From positions 62,001 to 126,000 of the forward strand of contig NZ_WKJD01000019.1 in the NCBI RefSeq assembly GCF_009674665.1: a stretch of DNA of 64,000 nt, given 5' to 3'. The translations under genes and the position numbers were made by a program. Position 1 is the first letter of the stretch. Each line of letters starts with the position of its first letter. Source of the stretch: Agromyces kandeliae. GTDB taxonomy: Bacteria > Actinomycetota > Actinomycetes > Actinomycetales > Microbacteriaceae. Positions 16,832-29,794 of this stretch are shown here, piece by piece. The notes under the pieces are model-generated. The model was not told the origin of the DNA. It saw nothing but the letters and a program-made list of their open reading frames with translations, and ran no database searches.

Positions 16832-16837
16832 AGCCTA
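16832..16837 (-). promoter_or_regulatory. -10 hexamer for leaderless proA
   Basis: TAGGCT on the minus strand, followed by GGACGC and then the proA ATG. The same 15 bases precede and start the SufT-like gene at 36578. Confidence 0.55.
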
Positions 16838-16871
16838 GTTCCGCGCCGGGGGCCGGATGCCGCGTGTGACG

Positions 16872-17657
16872 TCAGCCTGCGGCGGGCTCGAACCACGTGC
16901 CGACGGGCTCCCCCGCGAGCGCCTCGTCGACGAGCGAGGTCGCCGTCACGAGCACCCCGGTGCCGGATGCCGCGGCGATCCGCGCGGCCGAGACCTTCGT
17001 CTCCGCGCCGCCGGTGCCGACGCCTGCGCGGCCGATCGAGCCGATCTCGATGCCCGCGAGCTCGTCGCCGAACGGCACGTGCGCGATGCGCTCGGCGCCG
17101 GGCAGGTGCGGCGGCCGCGTGTAGAGCGCGTCGACGTCGGAGAGCAGGACGAGCAGGTCTGCGCCCGTGAGCTCGGCGACCATCGCGGCGAGCCGGTCGT
17201 TGTCGCCGAATCGGATCTCGTGCGTGGCGACCGTGTCGTTCTCGTTCACGATCGGCAGGATGCGCAGGCCCAGCAGCCGCTCCATGGCGCGCTGCGCGTT
17301 GAGCCGGTGGGTCGAGTTCTCGAGGTCGCCCGCGGTGAGCAGGACCTGGCCGGCGACGATCCGGTATCGCCGCAGCGACTCCTGGTAGCGGTAGATGAGG
17401 ATGTTCTGGCCGACGGATGCCGCGGCCTGCTGGGTCGCGAGGTCGTCGGGCCGTGCGTCGAGCGCCAGGTAGGGCATCCCGGTCGCGATCGCGCCCGAGG
17501 AGACGAGCACGACCTCGGCACCGCGAGCGTGCGCGCCCGCGAGGGCGTCGACGAGCGGGGCGATCTGGCCGACGTTCTCCCCGGAGATCGAGGAGGAACC
17601 GACCTTCACGACGATGCGCCGTGCGGAGGCGATCCCGTCGCGGGTCAGACCGGTCAT
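16872..17657 (-). CDS. proB: Glutamate 5-kinase lacking a PUA domain
   Basis: 261 aa. Amino-acid-kinase domain with [10 protein letters not shown] near the start (15-24), [10 protein letters not shown] (about 52-61), the N-E-N-D-T-V (about 139-144) and the [12 protein letters not shown] motif (about 217-228). It phosphorylates glutamate as the first step to proline. Many ProB proteins are about 370 aa with a C-terminal PUA RNA-binding domain; this one ends right after the kinase domain. It overlaps the obgE stop by 4 bases, so it is the last gene of rplU-rpmA-obgE-proB. Confidence 0.95.
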   Translation of the reverse strand: MTGLTRDGIASARRIVVKVGSSSISGENVGQIAPLVDALAGAHARGAEVVLVSSGAIATGMPYLALDARPDDLATQQAAASVGQNILIYRYQESLRRYRIVAGQVLLTAGDLENSTHRLNAQRAMERLLGLRILPIVNENDTVATHEIRFGDNDRLAAMVAELTGADLLVLLSDVDALYTRPPHLPGAERIAHVPFGDELAGIEIGSIGRAGVGTGGAETKVSAARIAAASGTGVLVTATSLVDEALAGEPVGTWFEPAAG

Positions 17658-19189
17658 CCCCGCCCCTCGTCGTCGGCGCCGGCGGCGTCCTGCTCGCCGA
17701 CCCAGATGCCGGCCTCGCGCTCGCGCTCGAGTTCGGCGCGGGCCTCGGCCTTCGCGTCCATGCGCTCGTGGTAGCCGCTGCGCCGTTCCGCGCGGGTGGC
17801 GCGGCGGCGCTCGTCGAGCCGGTCGTCGGTGCCGCGGGGCGACGACATCAGCTCGGCCGTGGAGGTGAGCGTGGGCTCCCAGTCGAAGACGACGCCGGCA
17901 CCCGGCCCGATGACGACGGTCGAGCCCGCGACCGCACCGGCGCGGACGAGTTCGTCCTCGACGCCGAGGCGGGCGAGCCGGTCGGCGAGGTAGCCGACGG
18001 CCTCGTCGTTCTGGAAGTCGGTCTGCGCGACCCAGCGCTCGGGCTTGGTGCCGAGCACGCGATAGATCGTGCCGTAGCTGCCGCCCTCGGGCTTGACCAC
18101 GAACTCGGCCTCGCGGACCGCCTTCGGACGGAGCACGATCCGGGGCGCCTCGGGCGCCTGGGCCGCCTCCGCGCGGGCGCGGTCGACCTCCTCGCCGAGC
18201 GCGAAGCCGAGCTGGCGGAGACCCTCGTGGCTCACCGTCGAGATCTCGAACACGCGGTAGCCGCGCGACTCCAGCTCCGGGCGGACGAACTCGGCGAGTT
18301 CCCGCGCCTCGGGGACGTCGATCTTGTTGAGCGCGACGAGCTGCGGACGCTCGAGGAGCGGCACCTGCCCTTCGGGCACCTCGTACGCCTCGAGCTCCCG
18401 GAGGATCACCTCGAGGTCGGTGACCGGGTCGCGGCCGGGCTCGAGCGTGGCGCAGTCGAGCACGTGGAGCAGCGCGGAGCAGCGCTCGACGTGGCGGAGG
18501 AATTCGAGCCCGAGGCCCTTGCCCTCGCTCGCGCCCTCGATGAGTCCGGGGACGTCGGCGACGGTGAACCGGTGGTCGCCGGCCTGCACGACGCCGAGGT
18601 TCGGGTGCAGCGTGGTGAACGGGTAGTCGGCGATCTTGGGTCGCGCGGCGGACAGCGCGGCGATGAGGCTCGACTTGCCGGCCGACGGGAAGCCGACGAG
18701 GGCGACATCCGCGATCGTCTTCAGCTCGAGCGTGACCTCGCCCTCGTAGCCGGGCGTGCCGAGCAGTGCGAAGCCGGGGGCCTTCCGCTTCGGGGAGGCG
18801 AGCGCCGCGTTGCCGAGTCCGCCCTGTCCGCCGGGCGCGACGACGAACCGCATGCCGGGCTCGGTGAGGTCGACGAGTTCGGTGCCGCCGTCGTCCTTCA
18901 CGACCGTGCCGACGGGCACGGGCAGCTCGAGGATCTCGCCCGCGGCCCCGGAGCGGTTGTCGCCCGCGCCGGGCTGGCCGTTCTCGGACGAGCGGTGCGG
19001 GCGGCCGTGGTACGACAGGAGGGTCGTGACCTGGGGGTCGGCCACGAGGACGATGTCGCCGCCGTCGCCGCCGTTGCCGCCGTCGGGACCGGCGAGCGGC
19101 TTGAACTTCTCACGGCGCACCGACACGCAGCCGTTGCCACCGTGGCCGGCGCGCAGGAACAGGCGCACCTGGTCGACGAAGCTCACCAT
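17654..19189 (-). CDS. obgE: Obg family ribosome-assembly GTPase
   Basis: 511 aa. Gly-rich Obg fold (1-158), then a GTPase domain with P-loop [10 protein letters not shown] (about 166-175), switch/Walker [17 protein letters not shown] (about 212-227) and N-K-I-D (about 288-291). An OCT domain follows (about 350-425) and then a charged Arg/Glu-rich tail to 511. The OCT domain is typical of actinobacterial and Firmicute Obg. It acts in 50S maturation and stringent-response coupling. It follows rpmA by 75 bases that hold a hairpin, so its expression is probably lower than that of the two ribosomal protein genes. Confidence 0.96.
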   Translation of the reverse strand: MVSFVDQVRLFLRAGHGGNGCVSVRREKFKPLAGPDGGNGGDGGDIVLVADPQVTTLLSYHGRPHRSSENGQPGAGDNRSGAAGEILELPVPVGTVVKDDGGTELVDLTEPGMRFVVAPGGQGGLGNAALASPKRKAPGFALLGTPGYEGEVTLELKTIADVALVGFPSAGKSSLIAALSAARPKIADYPFTTLHPNLGVVQAGDHRFTVADVPGLIEGASEGKGLGLEFLRHVERCSALLHVLDCATLEPGRDPVTDLEVILRELEAYEVPEGQVPLLERPQLVALNKIDVPEARELAEFVRPELESRGYRVFEISTVSHEGLRQLGFALGEEVDRARAEAAQAPEAPRIVLRPKAVREAEFVVKPEGGSYGTIYRVLGTKPERWVAQTDFQNDEAVGYLADRLARLGVEDELVRAGAVAGSTVVIGPGAGVVFDWEPTLTSTAELMSSPRGTDDRLDERRRATRAERRSGYHERMDAKAEARAELEREREAGIWVGEQDAAGADDEGRG

Positions 19190-19219
19190 CGCCGCATCAC
19201 TACTCCTTCTCGGGAAACA

Positions 19220-19249
19220 CGTGAGGGCGAGCCGAAGCCCGCCCTCACG
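19220..19249 (-). terminator. Hairpin between rpmA and obgE (partial terminator)
   Basis: Perfect 10-bp arms (19220-19229 and 19240-19249), 10-base loop, followed on the transcribed strand by TGTTTCCC. It lies inside a co-directional cluster, so it probably attenuates read-through from rplU-rpmA into obgE. Confidence 0.55.
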
Positions 19250-19264
19250 AAAACCGGTCGCTGC

Positions 19265-19522
19265 TTACGCGTCGACCGAGACGATGTTCACGACCTTGCG
19301 GCCGCCCTTGTTGCCGAACTCGACGGCGCCCGCCTCGAGGGCGAACAGCGTGTCGTCGCCGCCGCGACCCACACCCGCACCGGGGTGGAAGTGCGTGCCG
19401 CGCTGGCGGACGAGGATCTCGCCGGCCGAGACGACCTGGCCGCCGAAGCGCTTCACGCCGAGGCGCTTGGCGTTCGAGTCACGACCGTTGCGAGTGGAGC
19501 TCGCACCCTTCTTGTGTGCCAT
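19265..19522 (-). CDS. rpmA: 50S ribosomal protein bL27
   Basis: 85 aa, starting [20 protein letters not shown], the L27 signature (K-K-G-x-S-S-T-x-N-G-R-D-S), then [18 protein letters not shown]27 reaches toward the peptidyl-transferase centre. There is no N-terminal cleavage extension of the Firmicute type. It follows rplU by 21 bases with a GGAGACAGG ribosome site. Confidence 0.98.
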   Translation of the reverse strand: MAHKKGASSTRNGRDSNAKRLGVKRFGGQVVSAGEILVRQRGTHFHPGAGVGRGGDDTLFALEAGAVEFGNKGGRKVVNIVSVDA

Positions 19523-19543
19523 AGTCCCTGTCTCCTCTGGCCG

Positions 19544-19852
19544 TTACTTGATGCCGGTGATCTTGACGCGCGTGAGCTCCTGACGGTGGCCCTGGCGCTT
19601 CTTGTAGCCGGTCTTGTTCTTGAACTTCTGGATCACGATCTTCGGACCGCGCAGGTCGTTCAGGACCTCGGCCGTGACCGTGACCTTGGCGAGCGACTTC
19701 GCGTCGGAGGTGATCTTGTCGCCGTCCACGAGGAGGACGGGCGTGAGCTGGACGTTGCCGTCCTTGTCGGCCGCGATCCGGTCCATCGTCACGATGGTGC
19801 CGACCTCGACCCTCTCCTGCCGGCCACCGGCGCGCACTACTGCGTAAACCAC
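19544..19852 (-). CDS. rplU: 50S ribosomal protein bL21
   Basis: 102 aa with GTG start ([18 protein letters not shown]), and the C-terminal [14 protein letters not shown] characteristic of L21. First gene of the rplU-rpmA-obgE-proB transcript. A good vegetative promoter lies upstream at 19996-20024, leaving a leader of roughly 140 bases that might hold an autoregulatory structure. Confidence 0.98.
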   Translation of the reverse strand: MVYAVVRAGGRQERVEVGTIVTMDRIAADKDGNVQLTPVLLVDGDKITSDAKSLAKVTVTAEVLNDLRGPKIVIQKFKNKTGYKKRQGHRQELTRVKITGIK

Positions 19853-19995
19853 TTCTCGTACCTATCTCCGGGGAGTCCTGCGACTCCGTCTACTTGATGG
19901 GATGTCACTGCGCGGGAGACCCCAGCGGGAAGGAGGGTCGTCACTGCCAGAAAACTGTGCGTGCCGGCCGGGATAAGCGGTGGCACCAACGGTCG

Positions 19996-20024
19996 AGTTT
20001 ACCGGATGGCCGCAAGGCGGTCAA
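19996..20024 (-). promoter_or_regulatory. Vegetative promoter of rplU operon
   Basis: On the minus strand: -35 TTGACC (complement of 20019-20024), 17-base spacer, -10 TAAACT (complement of 19996-20001). This is the best sigma-A-type promoter in the window and sits about 145 bases ahead of rplU. Confidence 0.75.
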
Positions 20025-20077
20025 ACGGGCGCCGACCGCGTGTCGCAGGGCCCCGAGCGGATGCCGCGGCGGCGGCG

Positions 20078-20083
20078 TACACT
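20078..20083 (+). promoter_or_regulatory. -10 hexamer for leaderless DUF4031 gene
   Basis: TACACT, 7 bases before ATG 20091, no Shine-Dalgarno. Confidence 0.5.
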
Positions 20084-20090
20084 CGCCCCC

Positions 20091-20357
20091 ATGGCCGTGC
20101 TGATCGACCCGCCGCTCTGGCCGAAGCACGGCACCGTCTGGTCCCACCTGGTGAGCGACACCTCGATAGAGGAGCTCGTGGCGTTCGCCGACCGGACGGG
20201 CATCCCGCGTCGCGGCTTCGACCTCGACCACTACGACGTTCCCGCCGAACGGTACGACGAGCTCGTCGCGGCCGGGGCGGAGCCCGTCCCGGCGCGCGAC
20301 CTCGTCCGCCGGCTCGCGGCGAGCGGCCTGCGCATCACCCCGCGCGAGCGGCGCGCC

Positions 20358-20372
<15 letters not shown>
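20091..20372 (+). CDS. DUF4031 domain protein
   Basis: 93 aa, starting MAVLIDPPLWPKHGTVWSHL, the usual opening of the DUF4031 family, with the later I-P-R-R-G-F-D-L-D-H-Y-D-V-P and R-R-L-A-A-S-G-L-R-I-T. Function of the family is unknown. The TACACT element 7 bases upstream and the family alignment support ATG 20091 over an earlier in-frame ATG at 19980. The 3' end overlaps the end of the convergent RNase gene by 15 bases. Confidence 0.85.
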
Positions 20373-23177
<2,805 letters not shown>

Positions 23178-23449
23178 CTCTGGTGCACTCCTACACCGGG
23201 TCCGACGGCCGCGCCATCGTTCCCGTACTCCTCAGAGCGGACCAGCGCCGTTCGCGCTGTTCCGCCAATCCTTCACTGCTGCGCCCGGCGGGTGCCGGTG
23301 ACGCCAAATCTCGCGGTTCCTCCGCGGATGGGATGCGGTGCATCCTCGAAGCCCTCGTTGGCGTCGCACCGGGCGCGGCCCGGGCGACTGCATCGATTAT
23401 CGCACGCTCACCCAGCGGACCGTCGAATCGCCGTGCCAGAATCGTGGGC
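23178..23449. promoter_or_regulatory. Divergent intergenic region rne / VKOR gene with long rne leader
   Basis: 272 bases. On the minus strand an extended -10, TGCGATAAT (complement of 23396-23404), is a good rne promoter candidate with no clear -35; it implies an untranslated leader of about 210 bases. RNase E leaders often mediate autoregulation. The VKOR gene on the other strand appears leaderless. Confidence 0.45.
23437..23442 (+). promoter_or_regulatory. -10 hexamer for leaderless VKOR-like gene
   Basis: CAGAAT, 7 bases before ATG 23450, without a Shine-Dalgarno. Confidence 0.4.
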
Positions 23450-24073
23450 ATGCCCGACTCCCCCCGCGCATCCCGGCCGATCGGCGTCGCCGTCTTCCTC
23501 CTCGTCGCAGGGGCCCTGGGACTGCTCGCGGCCTTCGAACTCTCGCTCGAGAAGGTCCTCACGCTCGCCGACCCGACCCACGTCCCGAACTGCAACGTGG
23601 GCGTCCTCGTCGGCTGCAGCACGAACCTCGCGTCGTGGCAGGGCAGCCTCTTCGGCTTCCCCAATCCGTTCATCGGCCTCATGGCCTGGCCCGTGGTCAT
23701 CACGATCGCGATGGCCCTGCTCGCCGGCGCGCGGTTCGCGCGATGGTTCTGGATCGGGTTGAACGTCGGCGTCACCGGTGCCGTCGTCTTCGTCGGCTGG
23801 CTGATCTACCAGAGCATCTACGCGCTCGACGTGCTGTGCCCCTGGTGCATGCTCACCTGGGCGGTGACGATCCCGACGTTCCTCGTCGTCACCCTGCGGA
23901 ACCTCCGCGAGGGCGTGTTCGGCGATTCGGCCGGGCTCCGTCGGTTCGGGGCGTCCGCCATGGGCTGGATCGTCGTGATCACCGCCGCGTGCTACGCGAT
24001 CGTGATCGTCCTGGCGCAGGCGCAGATGAACGCGATCCCGCGCGTCGTCATCGACCTGCAGAACCTCTTCTGA
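23450..24073 (+). CDS. Vitamin K epoxide reductase (VKOR) family membrane protein
   Basis: 207 aa with about five membrane helices (near residues 12-28, 70-90, 96-118, 128-148 and 170-190). The outer conserved cysteines appear in V-P-N-C and V-G-C-S-T (about residues 46-56) and the active-site pair as CPWC (about 129-132), followed by M-L-T-W. Bacterial VKOR homologues pass electrons from DsbA-like thioredoxins to quinone, driving disulfide formation outside the membrane. No DsbA gene adjoins it here. The open frame extends far upstream over the rne gene; the true start is set by the leaderless -10. Confidence 0.9.
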   Translation: MPDSPRASRPIGVAVFLLVAGALGLLAAFELSLEKVLTLADPTHVPNCNVGVLVGCSTNLASWQGSLFGFPNPFIGLMAWPVVITIAMALLAGARFARWFWIGLNVGVTGAVVFVGWLIYQSIYALDVLCPWCMLTWAVTIPTFLVVTLRNLREGVFGDSAGLRRFGASAMGWIVVITAACYAIVIVLAQAQMNAIPRVVIDLQNLF

Positions 24074-24116
24074 GCCGCTCGGCGCGCCGCTGCGGCGTGT
24101 CGGCGACCGGACGACC

Positions 24117-24157
24117 GCGGGGCCGCGGCATCCGCTGATCGGATGCCGCGGCCCCGC
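24117..24157. terminator. Bidirectional terminator built from GGATGCC repeats
   Basis: Perfect 18-bp stem (24117-24134 with 24140-24157) and 5-base loop between the convergent VKOR and ndk genes. Each arm contains the iterated element (GCGGCATCC / GGATGCCGC). Confidence 0.85.
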
Positions 24158-24169
24158 GATTCGACGACG

Positions 24170-24592
24170 TCAGGCGAACCAGAGCGACAGCTCGCGCTCG
24201 GCCGACTCGACCGAGTCGGAACCGTGGACGAGGTTCTGCTGGACCTTCAGGCCCCAGTCACGGCCGAAGTCGCCGCGGACCGTGCCGGGCAGCGCGGTCG
24301 TCGGATCGGTCGCCCCCGCGAGCACGCGGAACCCCTCGATCACGCGGTTGCCGGCGACGCGCATCGCGACGACGGGGCCCGACTCCATGAACTCCATGAG
24401 CGGCTCGTAGAAGGGCTTGCCCTCGTGCTCGGCGTAGTGCTGGGCGAGGAGGTCCCGGTCGGCCTGCACCATGCGGATGTCGACGAGCGAGTAGCCCTTC
24501 GCCTCGATGCGGCGGAGGATCTCGCCGGTGAGGTTGCGCGCGACGCCGTCTGGCTTGACGAGGACGAGGGTCTCTTCGATGGCGGTGGTCAT
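24170..24592 (-). CDS. ndk: Nucleoside diphosphate kinase
   Basis: 140 aa, normal length. E-T-L-V-L-V-K-P-D-G-V (7-17), and the phosphohistidine H123 in N-L-V-H-G-S-D-S. It equilibrates NTP and NDP pools. ATG 24592 overlaps the stop of the DUF4233 gene by 4 bases; it is the last gene of ileS-folC-DUF4233-ndk. Confidence 0.97.
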   Translation of the reverse strand: MTTAIEETLVLVKPDGVARNLTGEILRRIEAKGYSLVDIRMVQADRDLLAQHYAEHEGKPFYEPLMEFMESGPVVAMRVAGNRVIEGFRVLAGATDPTTALPGTVRGDFGRDWGLKVQQNLVHGSDSVESAERELSLWFA

Positions 24593-25095
24593 GCGGATTC
24601 CTTTCCAGGTTCGGCGTCCGCGGCGGCGGCCGCCTCGCGGGCACGATCGATGCGCGCGCCGACGATCATGCAGTACGCCCACATGCCGCCGAACAGCGCG
24701 CCGACGACGAACATCGCCGGGTTGAGGAGCCCCGAGACGAGGAGCAGCACCTGCAGGGCCCAGCCCAGCACGTACGCCCACTCGTACCGGAGCAGGGGGA
24801 TGGTGACGACCAGGCCGAGGATGACCACGCCGCCCGCGGCGAGCGGCGCCCAGGTCGGCAGGCCGAACGCGCCGCCGCCCTCGCGGGACAGGCCCCAGAT
24901 CACGAGGGCCGCGAGGAAGACGACGACGATCTCGAACGTGAGCACGATCGAGGCGAGGCTCTCCCGCACGGACCGCGCGCGGCGGGCCGGGCGGCGCGGT
25001 GCGGGGTCCGCGCCGTCGGCCTCGGAGTCGCGCCCGTCGAGGGGCCCGCGGGCCCCGGTCGGCTCGTCGCTCGGCGCCGGCGCCTCGGCGGTCAT
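24589..25095 (-). CDS. DUF4233 membrane protein
   Basis: 168 aa with four hydrophobic helices (about 47-68, 79-102, 108-125 and 126-146) between a polar Asp/Pro/Arg-rich N-terminal 40 residues and a short Ala/Glu tail. DUF4233 genes lie between folC and ndk in most actinobacteria, as here, with 4-base overlaps on both sides (ATGA with folC and with ndk). Function unknown. Confidence 0.85.
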   Translation of the reverse strand: MTAEAPAPSDEPTGARGPLDGRDSEADGADPAPRRPARRARSVRESLASIVLTFEIVVVFLAALVIWGLSREGGGAFGLPTWAPLAAGGVVILGLVVTIPLLRYEWAYVLGWALQVLLLVSGLLNPAMFVVGALFGGMWAYCMIVGARIDRAREAAAAADAEPGKESA

Positions 25096-26465
25096 CGATC
25101 GCTCCAGCCGCGGTCGTCCGCGATCGCGAGCACGTCGCCCACGAGGGTGATCGACCCGGTCACCACCACGCCGCGCTTCTCAGCGCGGCCCGCCCAGTCG
25201 CGGGCCTCGTCGAGCGCGTCGTCGAGCCGCTCGGCGACGTCGACCCGCTCGGGGCCGACGACACCCGCGACGACCGCCGCGAGCTCGTCGGCGGGAACGG
25301 CCCGATCGGACTCGGAGCGGGTCACGATGAAGTGCGCGCCGGTCGGCTCGAGTGCGCGGACGATGCCCACGGCGTCCTTGTCGCCGAGGACGCCGAGCAC
25401 GATCACGAGCTCGTCGAAGTCGAACACCTCGCCGAGCGCCGCGACGAGCGCCGCGGCACCGTGGGGGTTGTGGGCGGCGTCCACGAGGATCGTCGGGTCG
25501 GTCGAGACGAGCTGCAGTCGGCCCGGCGAGGTCACGGCGCCGAGGCCGGTCTCGAGCACGTCGTCGGCCAGCCGCACGGCGCGTCCGAGGAACGCCTCGA
25601 CGGCGGCGATCGCGACGGCGGCGTTCTCGGCCTGGTGGCGGCCGTGCAGGGGAAGGGCGAGCTCGCGGTACTCCCCCGCGAGACCCCGGACCGACACGAG
25701 CTGCCCGCCCACGGCGACCCGCGAGTCGAGCACGGCGAACGCGCCGCCCTCGACCGCGAGGCTCGCGTCGTTCCGCTCGGCGGCCTCGCTCAGCACCGTC
25801 AGCGCAGCAGGGTCCTGGAAGGCGGTCACGACCTCGGCGCCCGGCTTGATGATGCCGGCCTTGGTCCGCGCGATCTCCGCGATGGTCCGGCCGAGTCGCT
25901 GCTCGTGGTCGATCGCGATCGGCGTGATCACGGCGACCTGGCCGTCGGCGACGTTCGTGGAGTCCCACTCGCCGCCCATCCCGACCTCGAGCACGACGAC
26001 GTCGACGGGCGCGTCGGCGAACGCCGCGAAGGCGAGTGCGGTGAGCGCCTCGAAGAACGTCAGCGCCTCCTCGCCGCTCGCGGCGAGTTCGTCGTCGACG
26101 ATCGCGACGACCGGCGCGATCTCCTCCCAGATCCGGGCGACGGCCTCGTCGGCGATCGGCTCGCCGTCGATGCGGATGCGCTCGGTGAACCGCACGAGGT
26201 GCGGACTCGTGAGCAGGCCCGTCCGGAGCCCCTGCGCGCGCAGGATCGACTCGATCATGCGGCTCGTCGAGGTCTTGCCGTTCGTTCCCGTCAGGTGGAT
26301 GACGGGCGCGGCGCGATGCGGATCGCCGAGCAGCTCGACGGCGCGTCGGGTCGCGTCGAGACGCGGCTGCGGCGCCGACTCGCCGACGCGCGCCAGGAGG
26401 TCGGCGTACACGGCGTCGGCCGCGTCGCGCTCCTCGGGCGTGGAATCCGGGATCGCGTCGGTCAT
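25092..26465 (-). CDS. folC: Dihydrofolate/folylpolyglutamate synthase
   Basis: 457 aa. Mur-ligase fold with P-loop [10 protein letters not shown] (about 60-69), the E-V-G-M-G-G-E-W-D (about 160-168) and [10 protein letters not shown] (about 322-331) motifs of FolC. It adds glutamates to (dihydro)folate. It overlaps ileS upstream and DUF4233 downstream by 4 bases each, so all four genes of the operon are translationally coupled. Confidence 0.95.
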   Translation of the reverse strand: MTDAIPDSTPEERDAADAVYADLLARVGESAPQPRLDATRRAVELLGDPHRAAPVIHLTGTNGKTSTSRMIESILRAQGLRTGLLTSPHLVRFTERIRIDGEPIADEAVARIWEEIAPVVAIVDDELAASGEEALTFFEALTALAFAAFADAPVDVVVLEVGMGGEWDSTNVADGQVAVITPIAIDHEQRLGRTIAEIARTKAGIIKPGAEVVTAFQDPAALTVLSEAAERNDASLAVEGGAFAVLDSRVAVGGQLVSVRGLAGEYRELALPLHGRHQAENAAVAIAAVEAFLGRAVRLADDVLETGLGAVTSPGRLQLVSTDPTILVDAAHNPHGAAALVAALGEVFDFDELVIVLGVLGDKDAVGIVRALEPTGAHFIVTRSESDRAVPADELAAVVAGVVGPERVDVAERLDDALDEARDWAGRAEKRGVVVTGSITLVGDVLAIADDRGWSDR

Positions 26466-29400
26466 CGGGCGGCCTCCCCCAGCTTCGCTACCGAGACGAG
26501 GAGCTTCGACCCCTCGCCGACCTTGTGCGCGCCCTCGCCGTCGACCTCGCCGACCGAGACGAGCACCTCGGGGGCGAGCGTCTCGCGGCCGATCAGGTCG
26601 CGATGCGCCTCGGCGGCCGCCGCGCCGGCGGCGTCGAGCGTGAGGTCGAGGCGGATGCGGTCGCCGACCTCGAGGCCCGCAGCCTTCCGCGACTCCTGGA
26701 CGGCACGCACGATGTCGCGTGCGAGCCCCTCGGCCTCGAGCTCGGGCGTGGTGCGCACGTCGAGGATCGCGAAGCCGCCATCGGCGAGGAGGCCGAGCGC
26801 GTTGCCGCCCTCGGCACCGCCGCTCGCCTCGAGCACGAGCTCGTACTCGCCGGGCTCGAGCGCGATGCCGCCGGCCGCGACCACGTCGCCGTCGAGCGCC
26901 CAGTCACCGGCGCGCGCGGCACGGATGGCCTGCTGCACCTGCTTGCCGAGGCGCGGACCCGCCGCACGGGCGTTCACCGTGAGGCGCTTCGTGACGCCGT
27001 ACGCGGCCGCGCTCGAGTCGTCGAGCTCGACGAGGTCGACGCGCTTGACGTTGAGCTCGTCGCGCAGGATCGACTCGAACGGCGCGAGGCTCGCGGCATC
27101 CGTCGTCACGACCGTGAGCGATGCGAGCGGCAGGCGCACGCGGCGACCGGCCTGCTTGCGGAGCGCGAGCACCGCACCCGTCACCTCGCGGACGGCGTCC
27201 ATCGCGGCGACGAGTTCTGCGTCGGCCGGGAACTCGTCGGCGACCGGCCAGTCGGCGAGGTGCACGCTGCGACCCCCGGTGAGCCCGCGCCAGACCTTCT
27301 CGGTCACGAGCGGCAGCATCGGCGCCGCGAGGCGCGTGAGCGTCTCGAGCACCGTGTACAGCGTGTCGAACGCCTCCGCGCCCGAGCCGTCGGCGCCCAC
27401 GCCCTGCCAGAACCGGTCGCGCGACCGGCGCACGTACCAGTTCGTGAGCACGTCGCCGAAGTCGCGGAGCTTCTGCGAGGCGAGCGTCGTGTCGAAGTCC
27501 TCGTAGTCGGCCGTGACGGCCTCGACGAGGTCGCGCAGCTTCGCGAGCAGGTACCGGTCGAGCACGTCGGTCGACGCGGTCGAGCGGGATGCCTCGTAGC
27601 CGCCCTCGCGCGCCGTGTTGGCGTAGAGGGAGAAGAAGTACCAGGTGCTCCAGAGCGGCAGCATGAGCTGGCGCACGCCCTCGCGGATGCCCTCCTCGGT
27701 CACGACGAGGTTGCCGCCGCGCAGCACCGGGCTCGACATGAGGAACCAGCGCATCGCGTCGGAGCCGTCGCGCTCGAACACCTCGGAGACGTCCGGGTAG
27801 TTGCGCAGCGACTTCGACATCTTCTGCCCGTCGCTGCCGAGCACGATGCCGTGGCTCACGACGTTCTTGAACGCCGGGCGATCGAACAGCGCGGTGGCGA
27901 GCACGTGCATGACGTAGAACCAGCCACGGGTCTGCCCGATGTACTCGACGATAAAGTCGGCCGGGTTGTGCGTGTCGAACCAGTCCTGGTTCTCGAACGG
28001 GTAGTGCACCTGGGCGAACGGCATCGAACCCGAGTCGAACCACACGTCGAACACGTCGCTGATGCGGCGCATCGTGGACTTCCCGGTCGGGTCGTCGGGG
28101 TTCGGCCGCGTGAGCTCGTCGATGTACGGGCGGTGCAGGTCGGGCTCGCCCTCGGGGTTCGTCGGCACGCGGCCGAAGTCGCGCTCGAGCTCCTCGAGGG
28201 AACCGTACACGTCGACGCGGGGGTACTCGGGGTCATCGCTCTTCCACACCGGGATCGGCGAGCCGAAGTAGCGGTTGCGGCTGATCGACCAGTCGCGGGC
28301 GTTGCCCACCCACTTGCCGAACTGGCCGTACTTGACGTTCTCGGGCACCCAGGTGATGTCCTCGTTGAGCTCGCTCATGCGATCGCGGAACTCGGGGACG
28401 CGAACGAACCAGCTCGAGACCGCCTTGTAGATCAGCGGGTTCCGGCAACGCCAGCAGTGCGGGTACGAGTGCTCGTAGCTCGCCTGGCGGAGCAGGCGGC
28501 CCTCCGCCTTGAGGAGCTGGGTGAGCGGCTTGTTCGCGTCGGACCATAGCAGCCCCGCGACATCCGTCACCTCGGGGAGGAAGCGACCCGAGTCGTCGAC
28601 CGAGATCACGACGGGGATGCCGTGCGCCTCGCAGACCTTCTGGTCCTCCTCGCCGTAGGCGGGAGCCTGGTGAACGATGCCCGTCCCGTCCTCGGTCGTG
28701 ACGTAGTCGGCCACGAGCACGCGCCAGGCACGTTCGAGGCCGAACCGCTCGACGTCGGCGTAGTAGTCGAAGAGTCGGTCGTAGGTGACGTCCTCGAGCT
28801 CGGCGCCCAGGACCGTGCGCGACACCGCGGCGCGCGCCTCGTCGGCCGACTCGTAGCCGAGCTCCTTGGCGTAGTTGCCGACGAGGTCGAGGGCGAGCAG
28901 GTACTCGGCTCCCAGCACCTCGGTGTCGTCGGTGCCGCCCGGTGCGTGCTCGCGGAGCACGGTGGCGTCCGGGGTGCCGTTCGGGCCGGCCGGGACGACC
29001 GCGTAGGTGATCCCGGGCCCGACGGCGAGCGCGAAGTTCGTGGGCAGGGTCCAGGGCGTCGTCGTCCAGGCGAGCGCCCGCACCGCGGTGAGGCCGAGGG
29101 CCTCGGCCTTCGGGCCGGTGAGCGGGAACGTGACCGTGACCGTCTGGTCCTGGCGCGGCTTGTAGACGTCGTCGTCCATGCGCAGCTCGTGGTTCGACAG
29201 CGGCGTCTGGTCGCGCCAGCAGTAGGGCAGCACGCGGTGGCCCTCGTAGGCGAGGCCCTTCTCGTGCAGCGTCTTGAACGCCCAGAGCACGGACTCCATG
29301 AAGGTCACGTCGAGCGTCTTGTAGTCGTTCTCGAAGTCGACCCAGCGCGCCTGGCGCGTGACGTAGTCCTGCCACTCCTCGGTGTAGCGCAGGACGGCGT

Positions 29401-29788
29401 CGCGGGCGGCGCGGTTGAACGCCGCGATGCCCATCTCCTCGATCTGCACCTTGTCGGTGATGCCGAGCTGGCGCTCGGCCTCGAGCTCCGCGGGCAGGCC
29501 GTGGGTGTCCCAGCCGAACCGGCGGTGCACCTGCTTCCCGCGCATGGTCTGGAAGCGGGGGAAGACGTCCTTCGCGTAGCCCGTGAGGAGGTGCCCGTAG
29601 TGCGGCAGGCCGTTGGCGAACGGCGGGCCGTCGTAGAAGACCCACTCCTCGGCGCCCTCGCGCCGGTCGATCGAGGCCTGGAACGTGCCGTCGGCCTTCC
29701 AGTGCGCGAGCATCTCCTGCTCGATCGCCGGGAAGGACGGCGACGGCGTGACGGACTGCTGCTCGGGGTCGTGGCCCTTGGGGTACAA
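26462..29788 (-). CDS. ileS: Isoleucyl-tRNA synthetase
   Basis: 1108 aa. Class I HIGH motif as PHYGHL (about 62-67), KMSKS as K-M-S-K-S (near residue 650), a CP1 editing domain between them, and a C-terminal extension. Length and C terminus fit the long, eukaryote-like IleS type usual in actinobacteria. This type is often less sensitive to mupirocin; that is a family property, not seen directly. The start is TTG 29788 (reading YPKGHDP next), with AGGAG 8 bases upstream; no in-frame ATG or GTG lies between it and the conserved region. A T-box riboswitch covers the leader. First gene of ileS-folC-DUF4233-ndk. Confidence 0.96.
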   Translation of the reverse strand: MYPKGHDPEQQSVTPSPSFPAIEQEMLAHWKADGTFQASIDRREGAEEWVFYDGPPFANGLPHYGHLLTGYAKDVFPRFQTMRGKQVHRRFGWDTHGLPAELEAERQLGITDKVQIEEMGIAAFNRAARDAVLRYTEEWQDYVTRQARWVDFENDYKTLDVTFMESVLWAFKTLHEKGLAYEGHRVLPYCWRDQTPLSNHELRMDDDVYKPRQDQTVTVTFPLTGPKAEALGLTAVRALAWTTTPWTLPTNFALAVGPGITYAVVPAGPNGTPDATVLREHAPGGTDDTEVLGAEYLLALDLVGNYAKELGYESADEARAAVSRTVLGAELEDVTYDRLFDYYADVERFGLERAWRVLVADYVTTEDGTGIVHQAPAYGEEDQKVCEAHGIPVVISVDDSGRFLPEVTDVAGLLWSDANKPLTQLLKAEGRLLRQASYEHSYPHCWRCRNPLIYKAVSSWFVRVPEFRDRMSELNEDITWVPENVKYGQFGKWVGNARDWSISRNRYFGSPIPVWKSDDPEYPRVDVYGSLEELERDFGRVPTNPEGEPDLHRPYIDELTRPNPDDPTGKSTMRRISDVFDVWFDSGSMPFAQVHYPFENQDWFDTHNPADFIVEYIGQTRGWFYVMHVLATALFDRPAFKNVVSHGIVLGSDGQKMSKSLRNYPDVSEVFERDGSDAMRWFLMSSPVLRGGNLVVTEEGIREGVRQLMLPLWSTWYFFSLYANTAREGGYEASRSTASTDVLDRYLLAKLRDLVEAVTADYEDFDTTLASQKLRDFGDVLTNWYVRRSRDRFWQGVGADGSGAEAFDTLYTVLETLTRLAAPMLPLVTEKVWRGLTGGRSVHLADWPVADEFPADAELVAAMDAVREVTGAVLALRKQAGRRVRLPLASLTVVTTDAASLAPFESILRDELNVKRVDLVELDDSSAAAYGVTKRLTVNARAAGPRLGKQVQQAIRAARAGDWALDGDVVAAGGIALEPGEYELVLEASGGAEGGNALGLLADGGFAILDVRTTPELEAEGLARDIVRAVQESRKAAGLEVGDRIRLDLTLDAAGAAAAEAHRDLIGRETLAPEVLVSVGEVDGEGAHKVGEGSKLLVSVAKLGEAAR

Positions 29789-29794
29789 CGCTCG

